Source: Nipponacmea schrenckii (lineage: Eukaryota > Mollusca > Gastropoda > Lottiidae). From it: a stretch of DNA of 64,000 nt. Below the pieces are notes generated by a model. The model was not told the DNA's origin and made no database searches. It was given only the letters and a program-made list of their open reading frames with translations. Location: positions 21,066,317 to 21,130,316 of the forward strand of contig CM060202.1 of assembly GCA_030562195.1 (NCBI GenBank), written 5' to 3'. The translations under genes and the position numbers were made by a program. Positions 15,601-25,334 of the stretch are shown here, piece by piece. Each line of letters opens with the position of its first letter. Positions within the stretch are counted from its first letter, which is position 1.

Positions 15601-17693
15601 CTTGTAACCTAGAAGAAAAAAAATTCATTGGATATATGTCAAGGTATAAGACAAATTTTGTAATAACTTGACATTGTAAAGAAGATATGAAACAAGAAAG
15701 GTTGCAGTCAAAGGTATAGGATGAAATTATAGTTTGACGATGACATTGTGAAAATAACCTTGACATTGTGAAGATGTCCTTGACACTGTGAAGATGACCT
15801 TGACATATTAAAGGTGACCTTGACATTTTGAAGTTGACCTTGACCTTAAAGATAATTCTTACCTAGCTGGTACAGTTTCCTCTACATCATCTTCAGGTTC
15901 AGGAATCATGGTTGATTTTAAACCGAATAGTTTTTCCAGTCTTGCGTAATATTTCGACCGATTATAAATATGGAATTCTAAACCATCGACAAATAACGAC
16001 ACTCTGGTTTCAGAATGGGACATATCTACAAGCAAACAAACAAATATTATTCTTCTGATTTTCAAAAATCAAAGTGAGATCGTCACACTTTAAACTTTTC
16101 ATTACCTTAGTGAAACCGATCTTTTATTAACAGAATTAAACTAAACTTCTTTGTAGGTGTGGAATAGAGCATCTATAATGAGTAATTTGATTTGATTGGC
16201 TGTGATTTCCAAGAAATATTCCAGGGGCAATATCAAGCTATGAATAAGTATTTTCCCTCATTTGTATTACCACCGTCTCCAGGAAGTATGACACAGTGGT
16301 TTGGACATGATGAGTGAAAAGGTTGAATATTTACAAACCCATACCTTCGTTTATAGCTTTATATACATACGGTCTCCACCAGCGAAAAATAACCCAACCA
16401 AACTGCATTCGTAGTGAGTAATCTTCTGTTATTATGTGAAAATCACGGAACATAATTTTACCCGAGAGCACAGAGACAGAGAAGGATCCTGAAAGAGAAG
16501 CAGAAGTAAGTGCTGCAACTTAATATCTATAACTAACTTATACTAAAAAAGGGTTTTACAACCTACTATTCTGCACCCTAATAAAGTCGTGGGACTGTCA
16601 AAGGTGCATAGTCTGTGGGCCTTAGTTTATTGTCACATCCAAATGATTAGACACTTCTTCCCAGTCAGTCCCTCAGACCTGCATCACTGACTCTCCCCTC
16701 ACTGCAGCAGATAAATGTCAACATAGGCTATCTATCAGAGACTGGGATAGGTCAGATTTTTCAGACTACATGATTATCAACATGGACAAAATTAGTGCAA
16801 AAAATATCTTGATGTTAAAATGATTCACTCACCAAATTTTATATGACCGTAATAGGGACAAAATCTGTTGAGGATGACCCCAATGATGACCCCCATGACC
16901 CTAGAGTGATAGTAGGTGAGGTAAATAGTCCAGGCCATGGCAATTACTATTGATAGTAACAGATAGTAAACATTTGACTCCGCCAACTCTTCTTCAATCT
17001 GTTCAAACAAAGTTTGATTTGTATCTCGCGATCTGAAACATACAAAATCTCTATTTAGTTTTACAACGAATCTACTTAAAGGGGCCCAGGCTTTATTTGT
17101 TTCGGACAATCATCCGACAGCCTCAAACACATGAAATCTTTTGCTTAGCTAATCAGAAATAGTCTACAGAGCTTACCTATGAAATTTGAGCCTTCAAATC
17201 CATGTGTATCCATAATTATCCATGTTTGAAAAATCATAATGTCTTAAGAAATTACGAACGTCCCGCCATATTGGAAAACGGTTCGTCTTAATAATCAAAG
17301 AGTTATCCTTCCCGTCGTGCAATAGCGATCATCTATATAAACAGACTACAACGCATTTTTCAATTGTAGACTTTGTCAACCGGACACACAATTTTCAGAC
17401 TGACTGGAGACCAGCCATGTACAGCATAGAAAAAAAAAGAAAAGTGAAATTTTTTGTTTGAGGCATATTTCAAGGATTTTGCAATTTTCTCAGAGCTTGA
17501 ATATTTCTGAGGACTGTTTAAATGATGAATATATAGGGGCCTACTCTTATTGACCAAGTTTGAAACTTTAAATTGTATGTCCATTCTAAGAGGTAGTATT
17601 CATAACAAATTTTTTTAGAAACATTTCAATAAAGAAGTCTTGACGTGTTTGTTAATTTTATATATTGATTCATTACCTTAATTTGATAGCCAT
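627..17693 (-). CDS. BLTP1: BLTP1 / KIAA1109 / Tweek bridge-like lipid transfer protein, N-terminal half (partial, 24 exons)
   Basis: Family knowledge: BLTP1 (Tweek in fly, LPD-3 in worm, Csf1 in yeast) is a giant rod-like protein, anchored in the ER by an N-terminal helix, that carries lipids along a hydrophobic groove at membrane contacts. Seen: coding exons in transcript order 17677-17693, 16833-17032, 16345-16488, 15863-16025, 15539-15608, 15035-15231, 14602-14681, 14040-14181, 13509-13665, 12859-13029, 12386-12503, 12033-12188, 11294-11391, 10689-10849, 9949-10261, 9124-9327, 8357-8671, 7756-8001, 5828-7520, 5158-5278, 4597-4816, 3496-4427, 2988-3168, 627-2702. Phases join without a break for 8175 nt (2725 codons). 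The transmembrane helix is at about residues 27-46. Blocks shared with the human protein include MGEGFVIMQSNDVD, DFNYGPWVDRQR, KTRLWF-like KRLWFMWP and CGCQGGCRFFG. The start MAIKLR on a 17-nt exon is inferred from splice phase. The last exon ends at a donor (cttac on the plus strand), so the remainder lies left of the window. Confidence 0.95.
4826..5140. repeat. GAAT/GGAT simple repeat in a BLTP1 intron
   Basis: Imperfect tetranucleotide repeats (gaatgaatgaatggatggatgg and variants) fill the intron between BLTP1 exons 5158-5278 and 4597-4816. The open frames they create encode His/Ser/Ile/Phe-rich low-complexity peptide and are not coding. Confidence 0.85.
10355..10640 (-). mobile_element. 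tRNA-derived SINE, near full-length copy
   Basis: Read on the minus strand, the head at about 10638 starts with TGGCTCAGTAAG, which resembles a pol III A box. About 30 nt later GGTTCAATCC (10587-10596) matches a B box. The body has a conserved core around gtcagtgatgcaggtcggag. Diverged fragments of the same body recur near 12594-12790, 13705-13945, 14385-14530, 16545-16715, 18388-18480, 44610-44850, 49850-50045, 53495-53600 and 61995-62165. The recurrence plus the tRNA-like head makes a SINE the best reading. I cannot assign it to a named family. Confidence 0.75.
12594..12790 (-). mobile_element. SINE fragment (same family as 10355-10640)
   Basis: Shares the blocks ggctaa..aacaccatgca..gagcaatgagggaaatttt and ctttttccatgtcag with the full-length copy. 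It sits in a BLTP1 intron next to exon 12859-13029 and lacks the tRNA-like head. Confidence 0.6.
15655..15850. repeat. Diverged 40-bp-satellite monomer followed by about 21-24-bp TGACCTTGA repeats
   Basis: In a BLTP1 intron, tttgtaataacttgacattgt at about 15654 matches the 40-bp satellite of 28597-30793 and 58497-59913. It is followed by degenerate direct repeats (cattgtgaagatgtccttga, gaccttgacatattaaaggt, gaccttgacattttgaagtt). The TGACCTTGA block occurs at least three times perfectly. Confidence 0.7.
16545..16715 (-). mobile_element. SINE fragment
   Basis: Body-only copy in a BLTP1 intron: gggttttacaacctactattctgcaccctaat at the tail side and a truncated core cagtccctcagacctgcatcactgac. 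Confidence 0.6.
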
Positions 17694-19886
17694 TTTGGAA
17701 TTTTAATATGAATTATATTTGAAACTGAATGAAAAAAATGGCAACTTCTGTCTTGTTTAATTAATTTTAGATCAGGTCACATCAAAATCATCGGCCATAT
17801 TATTTCTGTCTTCATTCTAACTCGTTACTTTCTGAAATTAAAAATTGTAACATGTAAGGATGGACATTAACATAACATATAGGTTGCTAAACACAGATTA
17901 AAGATCACAAAGCTGAAACAGAAAGTGACTAAGGCCAACTGGCAAATTGTTTGGTCACAGCAATCACCAGTTTTCTAGGGTTGCAATTAAGACTAGTTGT
18001 TTTTAGTTTCACACACAAATCTTGTGAAACTGCCTTTATGAGTTCCATTAAAACTCCTGACCACTCCTGAACAATCAAAACCTGTTATGGCTATTTGAAG
18101 GTCCCTGAAGGTAAATGACTAAATAGTTGCAATAAGAATAGCAGTTATAAAGTTAGAATGTAGCTCTCATGCAACTTGAGTGAAATCCTGAGCACTTTTG
18201 ATATTAACAACCCTACACAACTGGTGATGGATGGATTCAACTATATTTTATTCAGAAACTAGTCTATAGCAGTCAGTGGAAATTCACCTCTCATTATAAT
18301 TTTGCCAGTCTCTAGGTCAGACTGATCCAGACTTTGCAGACTGTTTTTAAAATTTACAAATAGATGAACAAAGCTATGAATAAAATAAATTCAATAAAGT
18401 TTTACGTCCTGCACCTTATATGACTAATAAAAATGGGTAATGTCATGCAGTGTTCAAAGAAGGAAATTTTTCAGGACAGGGCGGGTTGACATGTAGACGG
18501 GTTGACCCCCCGAGAATCATGCAATGAGATGATATTCACATAAAGATGACAGTTATGATCAGCTACTGAACACAAACATAATCAAAAAGATATGTTAAAG
18601 TTAAAGTCGAAAGGCAAATTGAATTGAAATTGAAAATGCCGACAAAATGGACAAACATAAACAACTACCGGTACGTCTCTACTATAAAACATGAACAAAA
18701 TGGCAACGATGCAAAACAAAATTTCCAAGAAGGTTAGTTTAGGAAGTTCGCTACCGTTTGCACTTACTTGAAAAACAATCGAACACAATAACGGCATTTA
18801 ATCCATAATTTTAAATTAAATTTCCATAATATTAATTTTTAGCCGACATTTTGTAGGGGAGATTACTCGTAATTAAGATTGTGGATTTTTAATTTTAGGA
18901 AACGAAACTTTAAAAATAATATTTAGAAATAAATCAGGAGACATGACATTTGACAGCTAAAATATCTACATATAAAGTTTGAAAGGTAATCGGGGAAACC
19001 AGTGGCGTACTTTCAGTTCAGGTCTGTCGAGGTGAAAGTTAATCTGAAAACTGTAGTTGTCCTTAAGGAACCTCTGACCTCAGCCTCAAGGTAATTTCGA
19101 CCTCTGATTTTTGCACATTTCCAGTATATTATTCCCAGGTGTCAACCCCGGCTAACTTATTTACGTCGTGAGCTGATAAAGTTTAATAAGCTATCAATAC
19201 ACTTTCTTGATTATTTAAGCCTAATATTCGCTCCGATCTTTGTTAAATTGTAGAAGAACTTTCCAAAATTACTTTTATTTTATTTAATATTAACGCTACA
19301 ATAGTTGTAGATGTAACAGGGTTTTACCAATGAATTAATAAAACACCAGGTCAGGGTTCGACATAGGTTTCATTGCAAAATTAAACAATAACTCTGAAAT
19401 ATACAGAAATAAATAATTACAATATGAATAAATAGAAATTTACTAAACAACATAACTACATGACGGATACAAACAATAATTTAAATACAGATACTGTGGG
19501 ATAAAAATAAAGAAAAACTTAAAGCTATCATGAAGAAATAAAGAAACATGATAAATATTAACACATAAAATATGACTACCACATAAACAAAACTTTAAGC
19601 CTGTGCCAGTGCCTTTTATTGAACAGCAACTTGTTACTTTGAATCACTCTAATCTCAAAGACGCAAGTTCCACTTTAAATAGTGAAGCAATTATTTGAAT
19701 CCAATTGTTCTATATGAGAGTAAAACCTCTGAACTAGCAACAGTTTTTGACTTGGACTAAAACTGATCGGCAGGTGGGACAATCATCCCAACCATTCTAT
19801 ATCAATATTCAGGTCGACTTCACGCGCTTCACTCAATCAATAAAAAATACAGAGACTCGGATTAACATATCACGTGACTCTACCAA
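17694..19886. promoter_or_regulatory. Intergenic region between divergent BLTP1 and BTB-zinc-finger genes
   Basis: About 2.2 kb separates the two start codons, which point away from each other, so both promoters must lie here or in 5' UTR introns. I see no convincing TATA box or initiator. A SINE body fragment lies at 18388-18480 and an A-rich stretch at 19410-19600. The ORFs within are short and unsupported. Confidence 0.5.
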
Positions 19887-22800
19887 ATGGACAAAATGGC
19901 TGACCAATTTGATGTGCCGAAATCAGGTACGTAAAATTACTGAAATATTGCTCACGATGGCTTTCTATATCTAAACAAATAAATGCATTTGGTTCGAAGA
20001 AATATGAAGCAAACGATAGCTGATTGACAAAAGTATCTAAACTTTCGATATACTGAAACTTGATGATTTAGTTTCAAATTTGTAGTTCGGTTGGTTTGAT
20101 TGACCCACGTGTCAAGCAAGATCCCAGAGTTGAGTTTAGACTGTAACTAGATCAACTGTTCGACCATTAAGATTCAGAACTGCTTTTTGTTTATGAATCT
20201 ACAAATACTCGTAATAGAAGCCATGCCATGTCATGTGACTTGGCTAGATGTCTTATTTCAGAATAATGTCATTGAAATAGCCTTTCTATATAGGAAGCTA
20301 CTAAGCCAGTATAGGCAACAAGCTCTACTCACTAACCCAGGCATTCTTACTCTTAGTCAATAGGAGTATATATCAAAATAACTAACATCGCCTCACCACC
20401 TACACAGTCTCTAGTGTAAACAAACATGGCTGTCAAGGCAATTAGAAGTCAAATTTTCAGGCAAAGTGTGGAATTTGTCTAGTGGCATGTTTTGAAAATT
20501 TAAATATAAGGGCTCATGCACATTTATTCAATTTGCCAGCCAACCTTTGTTCTGATATATGACTATAATCACCATAAGGCAAAGTTTATTAATTAGATAT
20601 TGCTTAGTACAGAAGGCTTACCTTTTTATTGTTTAGACATTGAAGAAGAATTACGAAGTCAGCTGAATTCTCTGCGTGAAGAATTTGTAAAGTTACAGGA
20701 CCATCTCGCTGATGTAGAACTTCGCTACCAAACAGCTCTCTCTAGTGACGGCAAAGATGGCCGATTTATTCTGAATTTCATCGCAAGTTTGTTTGATCAG
20801 TCTCAATACAGGTAGGATTTATTTACAAATTACAAACTAGAGTCCTAAATCTGGAAACTTAAGTTATTTAGCGTTCCAGTCATCTGATTGGTCAATCATT
20901 GAAAGAGATACAGTATTATTATCCAATCAGATTACTGTATTTATTAAAATCTTGATTAAGTTAAGTTTTGAAGGGTGCATGAATACACAACCTACTTGTT
21001 CATAATTTGTTTTGTTATTAACCTATGTTAAGCCTGGCGTACACCGACAAGGCAACTGGCAAACTCCGCTCATCTCGCTCTAAGGCGATGTACACCAATA
21101 TAAGCGACCCGAGAAGACCTAATTCTAGTGCTCATCAACCTGAGCACTACCGTTATGGTGGGTTTAATCAATAATATTTTTTTTTTTTGTGATTAAAATC
21201 ATGAAAAGGGGGAAACTCTGCCCATGGAAAACTTAATAAATTTGACCTGAAATGCGGGTTTCTGAATTTTTTCTTTGGACACTTGACATTTCCCCAATGT
21301 TCACTTCATTTACCTAATGGAAAAGATTTGCTGTTTGTATCAAACAGACATGGTCTCTCGGCCACATTTGAAATTACCTTTCCATTAACGAATAGATTTC
21401 TGTTTTGTATTAATTGTAAATTTCAATCTGACCAGAATAAGACACTTTACAGGGATTGCTCCATCAGCAGTAAAGACCATTTTGTGTGTTTCATGTACAA
21501 ATTGGGTCACATGACCAAAATGAAATGACGAAATGCTTACCGACAGTTGCACATCGAAGAAGACAAGAGCAACTGGGTGTAACCAGTCACAAGAAAGAAG
21601 AACATGTGCAACTGGCAGCAACTGAGCGATTACTTGTGTTCGGCCAGTGATAAGGGGTCGCACATTGACTAAACTCGCAACCGATCAGTTACCCCTAGAC
21701 GCTCTGAGTCTCTAGTAACTTGCTTGTGACTGGTTTCTTTCAGTTGTAAGGTCAGTGTACGCCAGGCTTTACAATTTCCTGAAAACAGTGCTGTTCAGTG
21801 ATAAATTTTGATTTGAAATTCCTGAAATGAATTGTCAGATTTAATATCACTGGAGCCTTGCTGGAAAAATAATTTGTAGTGTTATGAACCTGAGAACAGT
21901 ACTGTTATGTGATTAACTCAAAAAATAACTTGCAATTTTATTTTTTCAGTGATGTAAAAGTTCTGATTAAAAGGGGGAACAACTCTGTTTGGACATAAAT
22001 TAATATTAGCATCTCAGAGTGAACATTGGGGAGTTGGTGATTTTTTACTTGTGGACACTTTAGATTTATCAGGTATGTTTCAAGTATTAGCAAAACTGTT
22101 CAAATATCTGCGACAGTATTATTTTTTTCGACTTGGGTTTGGAATAAAGTTTTTGAGAAATTTACCATTTTCAGTTTAACGTACAGATTCTCTCATGATT
22201 TTGTAAGATTATATTTGTATTATATTATTCTAGATCTAGACCAGGAGATAGGGTACACTATTATAAAATGGGTATATACCAGTCAGCTAGATAAAGATAA
22301 AGAAGATGGTTTTTTGGTAGATTTATTTAAAATATCAATCAAACTTCAACTTCAACCATTAGCTACCAGGTTTGTTCTATTTTTATATTAAATTTACTAA
22401 ACTGTTTTTAATATAGAAGTTCTATAACACAGTTGATAAGAGCATTTGTATTTACATGATGTCATTTTCTTGGTTACGTCAAGCAAATGGTGGCTGTAGG
22501 TTCCAGTCTTGATCGGCATGAGAAATCGATGACCCTGAATAAGTAATCTTTGACCCAGCTGTAAATATGTATTGTTAACCTAGGAAAGTTCAATGCCAAG
22601 TGGTTTGGTTTTTGTGAACCTGATATGATAAATGGTTTTGTTTCAAGTTCAAGAGAGCAAACACTATTACTGATTAGTCCAACTAACAAATTCCCATTTT
22701 GAGACAAATGTAGGATTGGTCAAACAATTGATAAATCTCTCCCTTAAAAACATTGTTTTGGACTTTTTAAGGATATGTATTTATCTTGGTATTGTGGGCT

Positions 22801-24416
22801 ACTTGTAAATGTAGAATTACAGTTTTGATTTTAAATTCCAGGATACAGCAACTATTGATAGAGAGAGTTGATACTAGTAACAGTGAAACCTACCATCAAC
22901 TTGCCGTTACCCTCAACGCTTATTTACTTAAATCTTACTGTGAAAACCTTGTCTTTAAATGTCCCATACCAGTTAGTATCTTTCTTTATCTTTCCACCCA
23001 AGTTTGGAAATGACAGAGTGAGCTTTCTGTCATAATAAAATGCTTGTCACTATCACAAAAGCTTTTTAATGACTTTATATTTGCTTATTAGTAATTTAAG
23101 AACCACAGACATTTGATTGAAAATTGGAATAGTGTAAATTGATGCTATATGTCCCTGATACAGATACTAAATATAGAAAACCTCTTTACAATCTCTTTAA
23201 TATATCAAGTTGTAACTGGTACATCTTCATTTCATTTTTTGAAGTGTTTCTAAGTAATTTTGTAATAATTTTAATTTTCCTTTAAAGGAGTTGCCAGTTC
23301 TGAATGATGTCAATGATGATGTTGAAGATGATGATGAGGAAGAGGAGGAAGATGAAGATAATGATGATGATGAACATGATGATGATGATTATGATGATGA
23401 AGATTTCACAAACATCAAGGAGGACAACTCAGTCAAGGAAGAAGAGGAAGAGGGAGACTTTGAGCCGAAAATCAAATTAAGAAGCACGCGACAAAAAGGC
23501 TCAGACGTCTAAAAGAAAATTAGAAAAACAATCATCGAGGCAGAAAGGGACACAACCCAAAAAGGCTAAAAAGAAGGCGAGATTTAACGCTTCCAGATAT
23601 ATAGGTGATTCCTTAAACTGTTTCTTCTGTTGTGTGGAATTCCCAGATGTGGTGAGTCTCACCGAACATCTAGAGGGGCATAGCGGACAAAAAAACCCGT
23701 ACCAATGTAATAAATGTGAGGTTAAGGGATTGGCCACGCGGAAACTGCTGCTACGACACTTGGCCAAGCATAAAAGCAAGTCATGTCGATTTTGTGAACA
23801 AGAGTTTGATGGGGCTGACAAATTAAAAGCGCATTATGCATCTGATCATCCGAAGAATGCAAGATATAAATGTTTAGTCTGTGACAAGGTTTATAATAAA
23901 AAGACTCCATATGTTATTCACCTACGCGTTCATACTGGAGAGAAACCCTACACTTGTGAGGTTTGTGGGCGAGCATTTAATGAACGTGGCAGTTTGAAGG
24001 TTCACAGCCGACTTCATACAGGAATCAAACCCTTTATATGTGAACTCTGTGGAAAGGCCTACTATTCCAGTACCCTATTAAATAAACATATTCGACTTCA
24101 CGACCCTAATATGGGTCACCCTTTCGCGTGTCCAACGTGCGGACAAAAGTTTACCCAGAAATGCCACATGCAGACACATATGATGATTCATACGGGCGAG
24201 AAACCCCATCAGTGTAATTATTGTGGGAAAACTTTCACCGATCGCAGTAGTTTTAATCGGCATAATAAGACTCATACAGGAGAACGTCCCCATGTTTGTT
24301 CGTTGTGCGGGAAGTCGTTTATCCAACGTGTTCAGTTGGTGAAACATAACCTGAGTCACGAAAAACAAAGACTTTCTTTTGAGATGAAGTATGAAACTCA
24401 TCAGATGCCTTTATGA
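19887..24416 (+). CDS. BTB-C2H2 zinc finger protein with rabankyrin-5-like N-terminus (six exons, two frameshifts)
   Basis: Exons: 19887-19926, 20637-20811, 21950-22072, 22234-22369, 22842-22971, 23288-24416. The start ATG gives MDKMADQFDVPKS. The N-terminus (coiled coil with LREEFVKLQ, then a BTB fold from about SQYSDVKVLI to the IIKWVYTSQL block and a BACK-like YHQLAVTLNAYL segment) parallels the N-terminus of ANKFY1/rabankyrin-5. No ankyrin or FYVE domain follows. The phase-matched last exon instead has a long Asp/Glu stretch, a basic Lys-rich stretch and nine C2H2 fingers (CFFC, CNKC, CRFC, CLVC, CEVC, CELC, CPTC, CNYC, CSLC), several with TGEKP linkers. One extra base in AAAAGGGGG (21969-21977) and one in AAAAA (23493-23497) break the frame; discounting both gives about 575 residues. 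It is likely a DNA-binding nuclear regulator. It could be a decaying gene, or the indels could be assembly errors. Confidence 0.8.
20865..20985. repeat. Dispersed palindromic repeat fragment (gattgaccaatcagat family)
   Basis: Contains tctgattggtcaatcattgaaag and aatcttgattaagttaagtttt. Relatives occur at about 3230-3330, 8985-9095 and 43087-43241, the last being the most complete copy. Confidence 0.55.
21031..21767. mobile_element. Non-autonomous DNA transposon with TTA target-site duplication (Harbinger-like)
   Basis: The left end AGCCTGGCGTACACCGAC and the right end (reverse complement AGCCTGGCGTACACTGAC) form terminal inverted repeats about 737 bp apart. TTA flanks both ends at 21028-21030 and 21768-21770. 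No transposase-like ORF lies inside. It sits in the intron between the second and third BTB-zinc-finger exons. A three-base TTA/TAA duplication is typical of PIF/Harbinger elements; the superfamily call is inference. Confidence 0.75.
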
Positions 24417-25334
24417 TTGAAATGTAAATTTAAGACACCCTATAATCGGGGTTTGTTTTGCTCTTGAATGTGCCCAGTTGAACTGTGACATGCCCAATTG
24501 GACTGTGACCTGCCCAATTAGACAAGAACGTACCCAATATCTTGGTTGGATTGTAATGATATTATTTTATATGTATTTTTTGTTTATTGTTTGTTGTGTA
24601 AGTATCAGAATCACTAATTTATACAGTTCAAGTAGAATTAAACTTTATTTCAGTAATATAAGTGCTTTATTTTACTCTCTCAATTCCTTAATCCGATCCC
24701 CAGCCCTCGGAACATAAAGTTTTGCTGTACCAGCTACTCCACCCTATGGCCCCACCCCCTCGGTAAACCATCTATAAACCATAGGGACTGTTGAAGATAT
24801 CGTAGATAATTCGGAGCCTTGTGCTAAAGCCTCACCCACGGGTCTATATGACAGACATTAGGGTGGTCAGGGAAGATGAAGATCATAGGTTAGTCTGGTC
24901 CTAAATCTCCATAGCATCAACTACGGGAAACATTTATACGTTGAAACCACTCTAAACCGACAGGCAGTCGGACCCCATGATAAATCCGGTTTAGAGGTGT
25001 CGCTGGGTTAACCTCAGCAGTGGGACTTGATTTCGATGCTGGATTGCGGTTTAGAGGGGTCGCTGGTTTAACTGTAGCAGTGGGACTTTATTTCGATGCT
25101 GGATTGCGGTTTAAAGAGGATGCCGGTTTTCTGAGGTTTATCTCCTATGTATTATATTGTGATTCGAGCAGGACTTTTCAAATTGGCCGGCCGGTTTACA
25201 GGGGAATGCGGTTCGGAGGGGTTTCATTCTACAAAAAGAAAAGATCACAGCTTTGTCTTGTCCCAAATCCCAACACTAAATCCCACCCACGAGACAGATC
25301 TATACACTAGATGAAGGGGTGAAATTGTACATAT
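24417..25334. other. Convergent 3' intergenic region
   Basis: Lies between the stop codons of the plus-strand BTB-zinc-finger gene and the minus-strand Ig receptor. A possible ATTAAA poly(A) signal for the plus-strand gene is at 24637-24642, and a possible AATAAA for the minus-strand gene is TTTATT at 25087-25092 (inside a tandem repeat). A small cluster of tgcccaattggactgtgac-like repeats lies at 24470-24535. No gene is seen. Confidence 0.5.
24989..25125. repeat. 60-bp tandem repeat, about 2.3 copies
   Basis: The unit begins ggtttagaggggtcgctgg and carries gtagcagtgggacttta and tttcgatgctggattgcgg. Starts fall at 24989, 25049 and 25109. Confidence 0.8.

Noticed and set aside
17033..17109. 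Alternative BLTP1 start at 17109 (MSETNKAW)
   Set aside because: It requires not using a good acceptor at 17033, and the 17-nt upstream exon joins in phase; kept only as an alternative.
19887..22971. A true ANKFY1/rabankyrin-5 gene
   Set aside because: Only the coiled-coil/BTB/BACK part is similar; no ankyrin repeats or FYVE follow, and the next exon in phase encodes zinc fingers.
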